DNA from: Arthrobacter dokdonellae | GTDB taxonomy: Bacteria; Actinomycetota; Actinomycetes; Actinomycetales; Micrococcaceae | NCBI RefSeq assembly: GCF_003268655.1 | Contig: NZ_CP029642.1 | Location: forward strand, 1,240,001 to 1,304,000 | Length of the DNA: 64,000 bases | Direction of reading: 5' to 3' | Shown here: positions 1-8,980 of the stretch, piece by piece | Numbering within the stretch: the stretch's first letter is position 1 | Layout: the number at the start of each line of letters is the position of its first letter | The notes under the pieces: generated by a model | Told to the model about the DNA's origin: nothing | Seen by the model: the letters and a program-made list of their open reading frames with translations, nothing else | The model's database searches: none | Translations under genes and position numbers: made by a program

Positions 1-698
1 TCCGCGCCGAACCCGGCCAGACCATTGCCCTGGTGGGTTCCTCCGGCGCCGGCAAGTCCACCATCGCGCAGCTGCTTTCCCGCCTGTACGACGTCGACTC
101 CGGCGCCGTGCGCATTGGCGGCACCGACGTGCGGGACCTGTCCTTTGACGGGCTGCGCGCCGCGATTGGCATGGTGACCCAGGACGGGCACCTGTTCCAC
201 GAATCAATCCGCTCCAACCTGCGCCTGGCCAAACCCGACGCCACGGATGCCGAAATCTGGGATGTGCTGCGGCGGGCCCGGCTCGCGGCCTTCGCAGAGG
301 CCCTGCCCGACGGGCTGGACACCGTGGTCGGGGAGCGCGGCTACCGGCTCTCCGGCGGGGAGCGCCAGCGGCTGACCATCGCGCGGCTGCTGCTGGTCCA
401 GCCCGCCGTGGTCATCCTCGATGAGGCGACGGCGGCCCTTGACTCCACGAACGAGGCCGCCGTCCAGGCCGCCCTGGGGGAGGCGCTGGAAGGGCGCACC
501 GCCGTCGTCATCGCCCACCGGCTCTCCACCATCCGCTCGGCCGACGCCATCCTGGTCGTTGAGGGCGGGCGGATCGTGGAACGCGGCACGCACGATTCGC
601 TCATTGCCGCCGGCGGGCGCTATGCGGAACTGCACGACACCCAGTTCGCCCAGGCCGTCGCCGCGGTCACGGACGCCGCCATCCCCGGGGACGCCTGA
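1..698 (+). CDS. ABC transporter ATP-binding subunit, C-terminal part (cut by window edge)
   Basis: The reading frame is open from the first bases, so only the nucleotide-binding domain of a longer protein is seen. In order it shows Walker A (GSSGAGKST), a Q-loop (VTQDGHLF), the ABC signature LSGGERQR, Walker B (VVILDEATAALDS) and the switch histidine (IAHRLSTI). This arrangement is typical of the C-terminal half of ABCB/MsbA-type exporters, where a membrane domain precedes the ATPase. That is known of the family; the membrane part lies outside the window. The short tail after the ATPase fold is unremarkable. The substrate cannot be told. An insertion sequence begins about 60 bases downstream. 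Confidence 0.9.
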   Translation, partial: RAEPGQTIALVGSSGAGKSTIAQLLSRLYDVDSGAVRIGGTDVRDLSFDGLRAAIGMVTQDGHLFHESIRSNLRLAKPDATDAEIWDVLRRARLAAFAEALPDGLDTVVGERGYRLSGGERQRLTIARLLLVQPAVVILDEATAALDSTNEAAVQAALGEALEGRTAVVIAHRLSTIRSADAILVVEGGRIVERGTHDSLIAAGGRYAELHDTQFAQAVAAVTDAAIPGDA

Positions 699-745
699 CC
701 CGCACGTCCATGTTGCACATCTTGGACTGGGAAAACGCTTTCTGA

Positions 746-759
746 GATGATTTTCGTCC
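746..759. repeat. Target-site duplication, left copy
   Basis: GATGATTTTCGTCC here recurs exactly at 2269-2282, immediately outside the two ends of the insertion sequence. The base before both copies is also A, so the duplication could be read as 14 or 15 bp. Duplications of about this length are known for IS481-type elements. Confidence 0.85.
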
Positions 760-849
760 TGTGATCTCGCATACCTTATTGGACAGTTTTGTCTCGGACC
801 TTCGTAGACACTCTGTCTCATCGCCTTGTAGACAGTTGGTCGGTTTTGC

Positions 850-2145
850 TTGTGGATTGTGCATAAAACACAACCATCAATCAAAGTCCGTCATCTCGTT
901 GCTACATGGCCTTCCGATGCTCCTCGCGGTGCCGTGAGCGCGTTTTGTAAACAACATAATGTCTCCCGGGCCTGGTTCTACCAGGTCCGGGCGGCAGCCC
1001 AAGCGCTCGGCCCGGTCAAGGCGTTGGAGAAGAGGCCTCCGATCGCGTTGCGGCATCCGAAAACCACTCCCGCTTCCATGGTCGATCTGCTGCTGGGAAC
1101 CCGCGAGGAGTTGGAGAAGGCCGGCTTTGATGCCGGCCCGCTCTCAGTGATCGCCAAGTTGCGCCGACAGGGCTTCCAACCGCCCTCCAGGGCGACTGTG
1201 GCCAGGATCTTCACCCGTGCCGGCGTCGTGGTGCCGGAGCCGAAGAAGAAGCCCCGCAGCGCCTATATCCGGTTCGTCTATCCGCAGCCGAATGCGTGCT
1301 GGCAGATTGACGCCACCGAGTGGGTGCTGGCGTGCGGGACGAAGGTCACGATCTTCCAACTCATCGACGACCATTCACGGCTGGCCCTGGCCTCGTTGGC
1401 TGCTTCCGGGGAAACCAGCGAGGCCGCGATCAGGGTCGTGACAACCTCGATTGACCGACACGGGGTACCCCAGCGCTTCCTCAGTGACAACGGCGCGGCT
1501 CTTAACCCGACACGGCTGGGCAGGCGCGGGGAACTGGTGGAATTCCTGAAGGCCCGGGGCGTGGAACCCATCACCGGAAAACCCTACAAACCCACTACCC
1601 AGGGCAAGAACGAGCGGTTCCATCAAACCCTGCACCGGTACCTGAAGCAGCAGCCACCAGCCACCACGCTGGAGGTCCTGCAAACCCAGATCGATGCCTT
1701 CGACCGGTACTACAACACCGAACGTGAACACCAGGCCCTGAAGCCGGGTATGACACCGCAGGAAGCCTGGAACGCCACACCCAAGGCCCCGGCACCCGGC
1801 CCGCCGGAACCAGAAGAACCCACGGTAGGGGCAGAGCGGTTCAGCGGCCAGCGTCGTGTCGGACGAGACGGCAATGTCACCGTCTTGGGGACGCATTTCA
1901 AGATGGGCAAGAAATACATCGGCACCACCGTGAACATCATTCACGACGACACCGACATCATGTTCTTCGACAGCCTTGGCTCAGAAATTATCAGCCACCC
2001 CATCCCACCCAAAGGCACCCCATACGTAGGCAACGGCAAACCCTCCGGCATCGCGGCAGACCCCGCCGGCGCCGTGCGGAAACGTAAAATCAGGCCAGTC
2101 AAAACAACAACTACGACCGAACAGCCCGAACCAGAAACCGTCTAA
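850..2145 (+). CDS. IS481-family DDE transposase
   Basis: The 431-residue protein has an N-terminal helix-turn-helix region (about residues 10-110) and an integrase-type catalytic core (about 140-300). Likely acidic residues lie in WQIDATEW, FLSDNGAAL and GKNERFHQTLHRY, the usual D-D-E order. A C-terminal basic/beta region of about 100 residues follows and is longer than in minimal IS481 transposases; it may bind the repeated end sites, which is inference. The start at 850 is the first in-frame start, and an upstream site is not obvious. The gene looks intact. Confidence 0.85.
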   Translation: MWIVHKTQPSIKVRHLVATWPSDAPRGAVSAFCKQHNVSRAWFYQVRAAAQALGPVKALEKRPPIALRHPKTTPASMVDLLLGTREELEKAGFDAGPLSVIAKLRRQGFQPPSRATVARIFTRAGVVVPEPKKKPRSAYIRFVYPQPNACWQIDATEWVLACGTKVTIFQLIDDHSRLALASLAASGETSEAAIRVVTTSIDRHGVPQRFLSDNGAALNPTRLGRRGELVEFLKARGVEPITGKPYKPTTQGKNERFHQTLHRYLKQQPPATTLEVLQTQIDAFDRYYNTEREHQALKPGMTPQEAWNATPKAPAPGPPEPEEPTVGAERFSGQRRVGRDGNVTVLGTHFKMGKKYIGTTVNIIHDDTDIMFFDSLGSEIISHPIPPKGTPYVGNGKPSGIAADPAGAVRKRKIRPVKTTTTTEQPEPETV

Positions 2146-2154
2146 AAAGAAGTG

Positions 2155-2195
2155 AGACACTTCCGGTCTGGCCACTACTCAGACCGGAAGTGTCT
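2155..2195 (+). terminator. Hairpin at the end of the transposase gene
   Basis: A 16-bp perfect stem (2155-2170 with 2180-2195) and a 9-nt loop lie just after the transposase stop codon, inside the element. There is no T-run, so termination activity is uncertain. Confidence 0.5.
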
Positions 2196-2268
2196 ACACA
2201 ACAATGAGACATCAACTGTCAACACAGGTGCGAGACATGAACTGTCTACAGAGGTCCGAGACATGACA

Positions 2269-2282
2269 GATGATTTTCGTCC
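2269..2282. repeat. Target-site duplication, right copy
   Basis: Exact copy of 746-759, abutting the right end of the insertion sequence. Confidence 0.85.
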
Positions 2283-2303
2283 AGGACGTGCAACACAGAT
2301 TTC

Positions 2304-2711
2304 TTAAGGGGCGAGCCGGGGGAGGACATACTCTGTCAGCAGCGGGGCGAGGTCGTCAAAGTCTGCCGCACGGGCGGGGTCCATCCAACGCAGTTCGGCA
2401 ATCTCGGCCGCGGGCTCAATACCGGCACCCGCCCAGCTCCCGGGCGCGGTAAAGACCGTGGCTTCAATGTCGGTGTTGGATTCGTTGGCCGCCGTGCCGG
2501 TCCACACGCCCATCAGCACAAGGTCCGCGGCGGCCACCTGGATGCCCACTTCTTCCGCAAGTTCGCGCGACCCGGCCTGCGCGGCATTCTCCCCGGGCTC
2601 CGGCTTGCCGCCCGGGTGCATGAACTTGGTGGTGCCGGACTTGCGCACCGTCAGCAGGCGACCGTCCCGGTCGTAGACACAAACGGCAGATACCCGCAAA
2701 TAGTTCTTCAC
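2304..2711 (-). CDS. NUDIX hydrolase
   Basis: The 135-residue protein carries a complete Nudix box at residues 35-57 (G-x5-E-x7-REL-A-EEVGI), the Mg-binding catalytic helix that cleaves nucleoside diphosphates linked to another moiety. The N-terminal strand (YLRVSAVCVYDRDGRLLTV) and overall length fit a MutT/ADP-ribose-type single-domain enzyme. The substrate cannot be read from the sequence; the family spans oxidised nucleotides, NDP-sugars and coenzymes. The insertion sequence is just downstream. A remnant of a YnfA-type membrane protein lies immediately upstream on the same strand. Confidence 0.88.
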   Translation of the reverse strand: MKNYLRVSAVCVYDRDGRLLTVRKSGTTKFMHPGGKPEPGENAAQAGSRELAEEVGIQVAAADLVLMGVWTGTAANESNTDIEATVFTAPGSWAGAGIEPAAEIAELRWMDPARAADFDDLAPLLTEYVLPRLAP

Positions 2712-2735
2712 GGCTTCGATCCTAACGTCTCCGGA

Positions 2736-2905
2736 TCAGGCCGGACGCGGGGCGAACATGATGACGTATACGCCAAAGAGGCACACCACGGCGCCGATAA
2801 CGTCCCAGCGGTCCGGCGTGAACTTGTCGAAAACCATGCCCCACACCAGTGACCCGGCAATGAATACGCCGCCATAGGCGGCGGCTCCATCAGCGGCCGA
2901 CTGGT
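2736..2905 (-). pseudogene. YnfA/UPF0060-family membrane protein, C-terminal remnant
   Basis: Reading the minus strand back from the TGA at 2736-2738 gives [15 protein letters not shown], then [14 protein letters not shown], then a hydrophobic helix ending MFAPRPA. This is the conserved C-terminal half of the small four-helix YnfA (UPF0060) family. The upstream sequence is not hydrophobic and lacks the first two helices, and no full-length frame with a start exists. It therefore appears to be a 5'-truncated remnant. The region from about 2906 to 3079 holds no recognisable gene. Confidence 0.7.
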
Positions 2906-3079
2906 CGCGTAGTCGGCGTGCGTGGGCCGTTTCTTCCGGGTCGCTTCTTTTTCGTGGGTTGGCGCCTACTGCCGTCTGGTTATTGGGGGTGGGGAAGCGT
3001 ACGCGAGGCGGCCCCCGTCTGCACGGCGGCCGGGTGGAAGCGCAGCAGACCGGTCGCGGGTGAGGGATGATCTTTCATC

Positions 3080-4000
3080 TCAGCCCAGGGGGCGTGTGGA
3101 ACGGCGGCCGTCGACGGCCAGGAACACCAGCGCCAGCAGGATGGGCCCGTACGTCAACAGCGCCGACCAGCCCAGCTTTTCGCCCAGCAGCAGCGACACC
3201 GCCACCAGCAGCACGGGCTCCACATAGCTGAGCAGCCCAAACAAGGACAGCGGCAGCCACTTGCTGGCCAGCAGGTAAAACAACATGGCCAGCGCGCCCA
3301 GGACCCCGATGGCGGCGGCCCCCAGATAGCCGGAGTGCGGGGCGGTGCCCGAAGGGCCCGCACCGAACAGGCCGGGGCCGGCCACCCCATGCGGGCCGGC
3401 GACGATGAACCAGACGCCCAGGGGCAACATCGCCAGCAGTTCCGCGGAAAACGCGGCGAGGGTGTCGGTGCCGAGCTTGCGGCGCAGCACAAAGTAGACG
3501 GGATAGGTCAGGCACACCACCAATGTGGGCCAGGCCAGGCCGCCAGCGGAGAAGGCCTGGTGCGCCACTCCGGCCGCCGCGGCCGCCACGGCCAGTTTCC
3601 GCAGCAGGCTGAGCCTGTCGCCAAAGAAGGCCCGGCCAGCCACCACCATGGTCAGCGGCAGCAGGAAGTAGCCAAAGGAGACGGACAACGCCATGCCGTT
3701 CAAGGGCGCCCACAGGAACAGCCACAGCTGGACGCCCACCACGGCTGCGGCCAGCGCGCCGGGCAACAACGTGGACGGGCGGCGCCGGACCAGGGACACC
3801 AGGGCGGCAATTTCGGCCCGTCCCCAGGCCGCAAACGGCAGGACCACTGCCAGGGTGGCCAGGGTCAGGATCACGCGCCAGCCAAAGATCTCCTCGGCGC
3901 CCCAGCCGGGCAGGGATCCGGCGATGAAGAAGATGACGGCGAACAGGGCCGACGCCGCAAGGGACGCCCCGGCGCCGCGTGCCGCGTGATGACTCCGCAT
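3080..4000 (-). CDS. rarD: RarD-like EamA/DMT-superfamily permease
   Basis: A protein of about 306 residues with ten predicted hydrophobic segments, resembling RarD and related EamA-family transporters of the drug/metabolite superfamily. Conserved-looking features are the YFLLPLTMVVAGRAFFGDRLS segment mid-protein and SYVEPVLL with LLLGEKLG in the C-terminal repeat. I chose the ATG at 4000 (MRSHHAARG) because a GGGG-rich ribosome site precedes it; the frame extends 12 codons further to 4036. The transported compound is unknown. It stands alone on the minus strand, with a tRNA gene upstream. Confidence 0.75.
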   Translation of the reverse strand: MRSHHAARGAGASLAASALFAVIFFIAGSLPGWGAEEIFGWRVILTLATLAVVLPFAAWGRAEIAALVSLVRRRPSTLLPGALAAAVVGVQLWLFLWAPLNGMALSVSFGYFLLPLTMVVAGRAFFGDRLSLLRKLAVAAAAAGVAHQAFSAGGLAWPTLVVCLTYPVYFVLRRKLGTDTLAAFSAELLAMLPLGVWFIVAGPHGVAGPGLFGAGPSGTAPHSGYLGAAAIGVLGALAMLFYLLASKWLPLSLFGLLSYVEPVLLVAVSLLLGEKLGWSALLTYGPILLALVFLAVDGRRSTRPLG

Positions 4001-4172
4001 AGCGTGGCCCCTGCCTGAAAAGGTGCGCATGAACAAGATGCGCCTGAAAACCGCGATAAAGCTGTCCCTGAAACGCGCGAACTAACTTCCGAACTCCGGC
4101 AGGATCCGTGCGGCCGCGCCATCCCCGCTCAGCGGCAGCCCCGCAGCCTCCGGCGCGCAACGGACAAAAAAG

Positions 4173-4244
4173 TGCCCCCGCCGGGGATCGAACCCGGATT
4201 TGCCCTTTAGGAGAGGGCCGTCTTATCCATTGGACTACAGAGGC
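4173..4244 (-). tRNA. tRNA-Arg (anticodon CCT)
   Basis: The minus strand folds into a cloverleaf. The acceptor GCCTCTG pairs with CGGGGGC (two G-T wobbles), followed by a D arm, an anticodon stem GCCCT/AGGGC around loop CTCCTAA, and the T arm CCGGGTTCGATCCCCGG. Loop position 34-36 reads CCT, decoding AGG. CCA is not encoded. Confidence 0.93.
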
Positions 4245-4308
4245 GCGTGAACCAGCCTAGCGGACTGGCTTTGCAAGTAAAAAAACCGCAGGGCCCGCAG
4301 GCAGGCAA

Positions 4309-4950
4309 TCATGGGGCCGCCGGGGCCTCCGGCGCAGGAGCGGCCTTCCTGCGGAGCCCTGCATAGAGCGCAAAGCCCATCCCCGCCAGCGTCACCACCA
4401 GCAGGAACCACGACGCAACCACGAGCACCGAGGCCAAGGTGACGGCCCCGGCGTCGAGCGCCTTCGCGGAAAGCATGCGGTCAATGGCCACGTTGGCCCA
4501 CAGCTGGATGCCGGCAAACAACACAGGGAACACCCACAGCAGCCGCCGGAGCCATTTTTTGGCCACGTTGATGGCAATGAGCGTCATGGCGGACAGCCCA
4601 AAGACCAGCGGAAACAGGGTGCCGGCGGTCTTGTGCACAAACTGCAGCTGCCCCATCGCGTCGGCATTCATGGCCGAGCGGAGCGCCTCAACATGCGTGG
4701 CGCCGAAGCCGAACACCATGGAATCGGGCATGGCCAGGCCCCCGGAGAGGTCCGTCATCTGGTTCAGCGTCAGCAGGTGGAAGTACCAAAACAGGAACAG
4801 GCTGGCCACGGCGCCGGCAATCAGGATCAGGTTCGCGTTGCCCTGGGCCTTCGCCGGACGGCGCCGCGTGCTCGCATTGACGACGGGCCCGCTGGGGAGA
4901 GTGGGCGCAGCACCATGTTTCTTTGCGCGCTGGGCGGGAGTTTTAGCCAT
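4309..4950 (-). CDS. Hypothetical four-helix membrane protein
   Basis: The 213-residue protein has a basic, proline-rich N-terminus (residues 1-40) and four hydrophobic segments near residues 45-65, 110-135, 145-165 and 180-200, with an Ala/Pro-rich C-terminal tail. I chose the ATG at 4950 because the hydrophobic reading begins soon after it; the same frame runs far upstream antisense to the next gene and that part is not credible. No family is recognised with certainty. A GC-rich tract of short GGGACC-type repeats (about 4987-5035) separates it from the divergent phosphatase-like gene. Confidence 0.7.
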   Translation of the reverse strand: MAKTPAQRAKKHGAAPTLPSGPVVNASTRRRPAKAQGNANLILIAGAVASLFLFWYFHLLTLNQMTDLSGGLAMPDSMVFGFGATHVEALRSAMNADAMGQLQFVHKTAGTLFPLVFGLSAMTLIAINVAKKWLRRLLWVFPVLFAGIQLWANVAIDRMLSAKALDAGAVTLASVLVVASWFLLVVTLAGMGFALYAGLRRKAAPAPEAPAAP

Positions 4951-5049
4951 GGATCCATTATTGCCCAGTTCCGCCCCCGCCCTTCCGGGACCGGGCCCGG
5001 GACCAGGCCGGGACCAGGGCCGGGACCGCGGCCGGATTAGGCTGGATGC

Positions 5050-6069
5050 ATGGCCGACAACCTGGACCCCCGCCTGACCGACGCCCAACTCGCCGGGGCG
5101 CTGGTGCGCAAAGCCGGCCTGCTCGCCCTGCGCATGCGCAACCGCGGGCTGGAGGCGCTGCGCGGGACGGCGACGGAAAAGGCCAACGTTGCCGACGTCG
5201 TCACGGCCGCCGACACCGCCGCCGAACGCTACGTGGTGGATCAGCTGCTGCGCTGCCGTCCCCAAGATTCGATCCTCGGGGAGGAGGGGGCCGCGCACGC
5301 CGGGACGTCGGGGCGCACCTGGGTGATCGACCCCGTCGACGGCACCTGGAACTTCTTCAGCGGCTCCGCCTACTGGTGTTCCGCCCTGGCCCTGGCGGAG
5401 GAGACTGCGGGGAAGGGGGCCCCGGCGGGGGAGGCCCCGGCGGGGGGGGCCCCGGCGGTCGGGCCGGACAACACCGCGATGCCAGTGGCTGCCGATCCGT
5501 CCGGCGCGTTGGCGCACGACGCCGGAGCCTCCTTGGGCGCCCCCGTGTCGCGGGGTGCCGGGGAGCCTGCCCGTGACGGGCTCGCCGACGCGGCTGTGCT
5601 GCTGGGGGCAATCTTCCAGCCGCAGGAGGACAAGCTGTGGCTCGGCGGGTCGCTGCAGAAAGCCACATTGAACGGCGAACCTGTCGCGGTTGACACCCGG
5701 CAGGACGTGGGACTGCTCGCGGGAGTGACCTACATCCACCCCGGCTGGCTGGCCGCCCGCCAGGCGGCCGGGCCCTGGCAGCGTGCCGCCCGGCTGCCGG
5801 CCACGCTGCGCATGCTCGGCTCCGGCTCCTGCGACCTGGGCCGGGTGGCCCAGGCGGAACTGGGCGTCTGGTTCCAGCACAGCTGCCCGGCCTGGGACTG
5901 GCTCCCGGGCAAGGGGATCGTGCGCGCGGCGGGCGGGGAGACCGGCGTCGTCCGGGTCAACGGACTGGACTGGTTCGTGGCGGGGCCGAAGGGGGCGGTG
6001 GACGCCATTACGGCCGCGCTCGCGGACACAGGTCTCGGGGACGGCCCCGTCACGGAGGACCTACCTTAA
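5050..6069 (+). CDS. Inositol monophosphatase family protein with low-complexity insertion
   Basis: The 339-residue protein carries the family's metal-site motifs: GEE at 77-79, DPVDGTWNF at 94-102 and WDW with Asp283. These are typical of Mg-dependent, lithium-sensitive sugar or inositol phosphatases. Between residues about 119 and 180 a Gly/Ala/Pro/Glu-rich stretch (GAPAGEAPAGG and following) interrupts the usual alpha-beta fold. This makes the protein longer than typical members (about 260-280 residues). The insertion may be an exposed loop. The substrate could be inositol-1-phosphate, histidinol phosphate or PAP; the sequence does not settle it. Confidence 0.8.
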   Translation: MADNLDPRLTDAQLAGALVRKAGLLALRMRNRGLEALRGTATEKANVADVVTAADTAAERYVVDQLLRCRPQDSILGEEGAAHAGTSGRTWVIDPVDGTWNFFSGSAYWCSALALAEETAGKGAPAGEAPAGGAPAVGPDNTAMPVAADPSGALAHDAGASLGAPVSRGAGEPARDGLADAAVLLGAIFQPQEDKLWLGGSLQKATLNGEPVAVDTRQDVGLLAGVTYIHPGWLAARQAAGPWQRAARLPATLRMLGSGSCDLGRVAQAELGVWFQHSCPAWDWLPGKGIVRAAGGETGVVRVNGLDWFVAGPKGAVDAITAALADTGLGDGPVTEDLP

Positions 6070-6211
6070 GGGGCGCCCGGTATGGGGGCCGCATAAGTGA
6101 CGCTCGACAAGACGAGGGTCCTCCACCGGATGCCACAGGCGGCTTGTTGTCCACAGCGCCCTCGAAGCCCGCAGTTGGTTGTCAGCGGGGCCAACTAGAC
6201 TGGATGGCACC

Positions 6212-8830
6212 ATGGACATGTTGTTTGACCCCTACGCCAAGAAGCCCAAACCTGCCGCGGAACGGGCCGCCGGACTCCTGCCGCCTTTCCCGGCAGGCTC
6301 TCCCGCCGGTTCTGCCGCCTGGGAGCCGTCCGACGCCGATGATCCCGGAGCCGACGCCCCGGAACCAGACTTGCCGGAGGCGGCGCTTCCGGACGGGAGG
6401 CCGACGGGCTACGGGCCGGCGGATGTTGCCGGGCCAAGCGCCGGCGGGCACGGCAGCGACCCGGGGGCGGGGAGCCGCTGGCCGGATCCGGCAGGGCTGC
6501 TGCAGGGGATGAACCCGCAGCAGGAGGAGGCCGTCATCCACGCCGGATCGCCGCTGCTCATTGTGGCCGGCGCCGGCTCGGGCAAGACCCGCGTGCTCAG
6601 CCACCGGATCGCCTACCTGCTCGCCACCGGCCGGGCGCACCCCGGAGAGATCCTGGCCATCACCTTCACCAACAAGGCCGCGGCCGAGATGCGCGAACGC
6701 ATCCATGCACTGATCGGCCACGCCGCGAAGGCCATGTGGATTTCCACCTTCCACTCCTCGTGCGTGCGCATCCTGCGCCGAGAGGCAAAGACCATCGGGC
6801 TCAATTCCAACTTTTCGATCTATGACTCCGCCGACTCCCTGCGCCTCATCACGCTGGTGTCCAAGGGCCTGGAACTGGATCCGAAGAAGTTTGCGCCCAA
6901 GGCCATCATGCACAAGATTTCGGCGCTGAAGAACGAGCTCGTCGACGCCGACGAAAACGCCATGAACACCAATTTCAAGGAGCCCTTCGCCGCCGCCGTG
7001 GCGGAGGTCTACAAGGGCTACACGCAGCGGCTGCGCCAGGCCAACGCCATGGACTTCGACGACCTCATCGCCGAGACCGTCTACATGTTCCGGGCATTCC
7101 CCGGCGTGGCCGATTCCTACCGCCGCCGCTTCCGGCACGTCCTGGTGGACGAATACCAGGACACCAACCACGCCCAGTACGCCCTGGTGCGCGAAATTGT
7201 CGGCGAAGAGGGCGCCACCACCGGGATCCCACCCGCGGAACTGACCGTGGTGGGAGATTCCGACCAGTCCATCTATGCCTTCCGCGGCGCGGACATCCGC
7301 AACATTGTGGAGTTTGAACAGGACTATCCCAGCGCCGCCACCATCAAGCTGGAGCAAAACTACCGTTCCACCCAAAACATCCTCAGCGCCGCCAACGCCG
7401 TCATTTCCCGCAACCCCAACCGCCGCGAGAAAAGGCTCTGGACGGCCGAGGGCGACGGCGAGAAGATCATCGGCTACGTTGCCGAATCCGAGCACGAGGA
7501 AGCCCGCTTCATCGCCGAGGAAATCGACCGTCTCCAGGATGAGACTGACCTGCGGCCCGGCGACGTCGCCATCTTCTACCGCACCAACGCCCAGTCGCGC
7601 GCCATCGAGGACATCCTGGTCCGCACCGGCCTGCCCTACCGTGTGGTGGGCGGCACCCGCTTCTACGAACGCAAGGAAATCAAGGACGCACTGGCCTACC
7701 TGCGCGCCCTGGTCAACCCGGACGACGACGTCAACCTGCGCCGGATCCTCAACGAACCCAAGCGCGGCATCGGCGACCGCGCAGAGGGCGCCCTGGCCTC
7801 CCTGGCAGAGCGCGAACGGATCTCCTTCTCCGCCGCACTGGCCCGCGCGGAGGAGGCCCCGGGGATGGCCACCCGGTCCCTGAACGCCGTCACCACGTTC
7901 GCCAAGATGATGGCGGACCTCCGCGAGGTGGCCGCCAGCTCGGGCCCGGCCACGTCGCTGGAGGCGGTGCTGGAACAGTCCGGCTACCTGGAGACGCTGC
8001 GCAGCTCAACGGATCCGCAGGACGAGTCGCGCGTGGAAAACCTGGCGGAGCTGCTCGCCGTCGTGCGTGAATTTGAAAAGGACACCCCCGACGGGACGCT
8101 GGGGGAGTTCCTGGAGCAGGTTTCCCTGGTGGCCGACGCCGACCAGATTCCCGACGCGCCCGGCGGCTCGGAGGCGGAAGCCGCGGCGGCCGTGGCCGAG
8201 GCCAAGCGGCTGGGCGTGGTGACGCTGATGACGCTGCACACGGCCAAGGGGCTGGAATTTCCTGTGGTGTTCCTGACCGGCATGGAACACGGGATCTTCC
8301 CGCATTCGCGCTCCGCCACGAGCCCGACGGAGCTGGCCGAGGAACGCCGCCTGGCCTATGTGGGGCTGACCCGAGCCCGCAAGCGCCTGTACCTGACCCG
8401 CTCCGAGGTCCGCAGCCTGTGGGGGCAGAGCCAGTACAACCCCGCCAGCCAGTTCATCGAGGAGGTGCCCGCGGAGCTGATCGACTGGAAGCGCGAAGGC
8501 ATGGCGCGCATGGCACCGCCCGCAGGCGGCGGCTTTGGCACCAGCCGCTACTCGGGCTCCTTCTGGGGTGCCGGCTCCGCCGTGGGCGGGCGCGACACCG
8601 GCCAGCTGCCGCCGAGCATTTCCGCCCGGGCCGCCGCCGGCCGGGTGCAGCCGCAGAAGGAGGTCATCTCCGTCGGGGTGGGGGACAAGGTCAACCACAC
8701 GGCGTTTGGTGAGGGCACCGTCTCCGCCGTCCAGGGTGCCGGGGACAAGATGGTGGCCACGGTCCAGTTCACCATTGGCGAGAAACGGCTGCTGCTGCGC
8801 TACGCGCCGCTGACCAAGGTGAGCCCCTGA
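6212..8830 (+). CDS. pcrA: ATP-dependent DNA helicase PcrA/UvrD
   Basis: An 872-residue superfamily 1A helicase. An N-terminal extension of about 95 Pro/Ala-rich residues precedes the Q-motif (MNPQQEEAV, near 100). Then come Walker A GAGSGKT (Lys125), motif Ia TFTNKAAAEM, motif II VDEYQDTN, motif III GDSDQSIYAFRGAD, motif IV QNYRSTQNIL, motif V TLHTAKGLEFPVVF and motif VI RLAYVGLTRARKRLYL. The C-terminus has the PcrA-type RNA-polymerase-binding tudor-like fold (VGDKVNHTAFGEGTV). The role is 3'-5' unwinding in repair and conflict resolution. The ATG at 6212 is favoured over 6179 by its purine-rich upstream sequence. pcrA before sucCD is a common actinobacterial order. Confidence 0.95.
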   Translation: MDMLFDPYAKKPKPAAERAAGLLPPFPAGSPAGSAAWEPSDADDPGADAPEPDLPEAALPDGRPTGYGPADVAGPSAGGHGSDPGAGSRWPDPAGLLQGMNPQQEEAVIHAGSPLLIVAGAGSGKTRVLSHRIAYLLATGRAHPGEILAITFTNKAAAEMRERIHALIGHAAKAMWISTFHSSCVRILRREAKTIGLNSNFSIYDSADSLRLITLVSKGLELDPKKFAPKAIMHKISALKNELVDADENAMNTNFKEPFAAAVAEVYKGYTQRLRQANAMDFDDLIAETVYMFRAFPGVADSYRRRFRHVLVDEYQDTNHAQYALVREIVGEEGATTGIPPAELTVVGDSDQSIYAFRGADIRNIVEFEQDYPSAATIKLEQNYRSTQNILSAANAVISRNPNRREKRLWTAEGDGEKIIGYVAESEHEEARFIAEEIDRLQDETDLRPGDVAIFYRTNAQSRAIEDILVRTGLPYRVVGGTRFYERKEIKDALAYLRALVNPDDDVNLRRILNEPKRGIGDRAEGALASLAERERISFSAALARAEEAPGMATRSLNAVTTFAKMMADLREVAASSGPATSLEAVLEQSGYLETLRSSTDPQDESRVENLAELLAVVREFEKDTPDGTLGEFLEQVSLVADADQIPDAPGGSEAEAAAAVAEAKRLGVVTLMTLHTAKGLEFPVVFLTGMEHGIFPHSRSATSPTELAEERRLAYVGLTRARKRLYLTRSEVRSLWGQSQYNPASQFIEEVPAELIDWKREGMARMAPPAGGGFGTSRYSGSFWGAGSAVGGRDTGQLPPSISARAAAGRVQPQKEVISVGVGDKVNHTAFGEGTVSAVQGAGDKMVATVQFTIGEKRLLLRYAPLTKVSP

Positions 8831-8980
8831 CTTCAGCCGTGGAGGGCGTTATTGTGAGGGGAATAACCCCCGTCACCTGTGGTGCCACGGGAGAATATGT
8901 GCTTGCCCGGCAAGGCGGTACTGTGTAAAAGGGGTTTTGCACCCCATGATCACTACTTCGACGTAGAAGGACACAAACCC

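Larger units (their letters stand above)
760..2268 (+). mobile_element. IS481-like insertion sequence with multi-site ends
   Basis: A 1509-bp element starts TGT and ends ACA between exact direct repeats. It carries one DDE transposase gene. Both ends hold several related copies of a site of the form TGTCTC-N(8-9)-TGTAGACA: 790-810 and 814-837 at the left; 2191-2211, 2213-2237 and 2243-2263 in inverted orientation at the right. The outermost pair, 790-810 and 2243-2263, are near-perfect inverted repeats. The intact duplication and open transposase frame suggest a fairly recent insertion into the intergenic space between the ABC exporter and the NUDIX gene. Confidence 0.88.

Noticed and set aside
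8845..8880. Possible hairpin terminator between pcrA and sucC
   Set aside because: The stem is interrupted and no T-run follows; evidence too weak to list.
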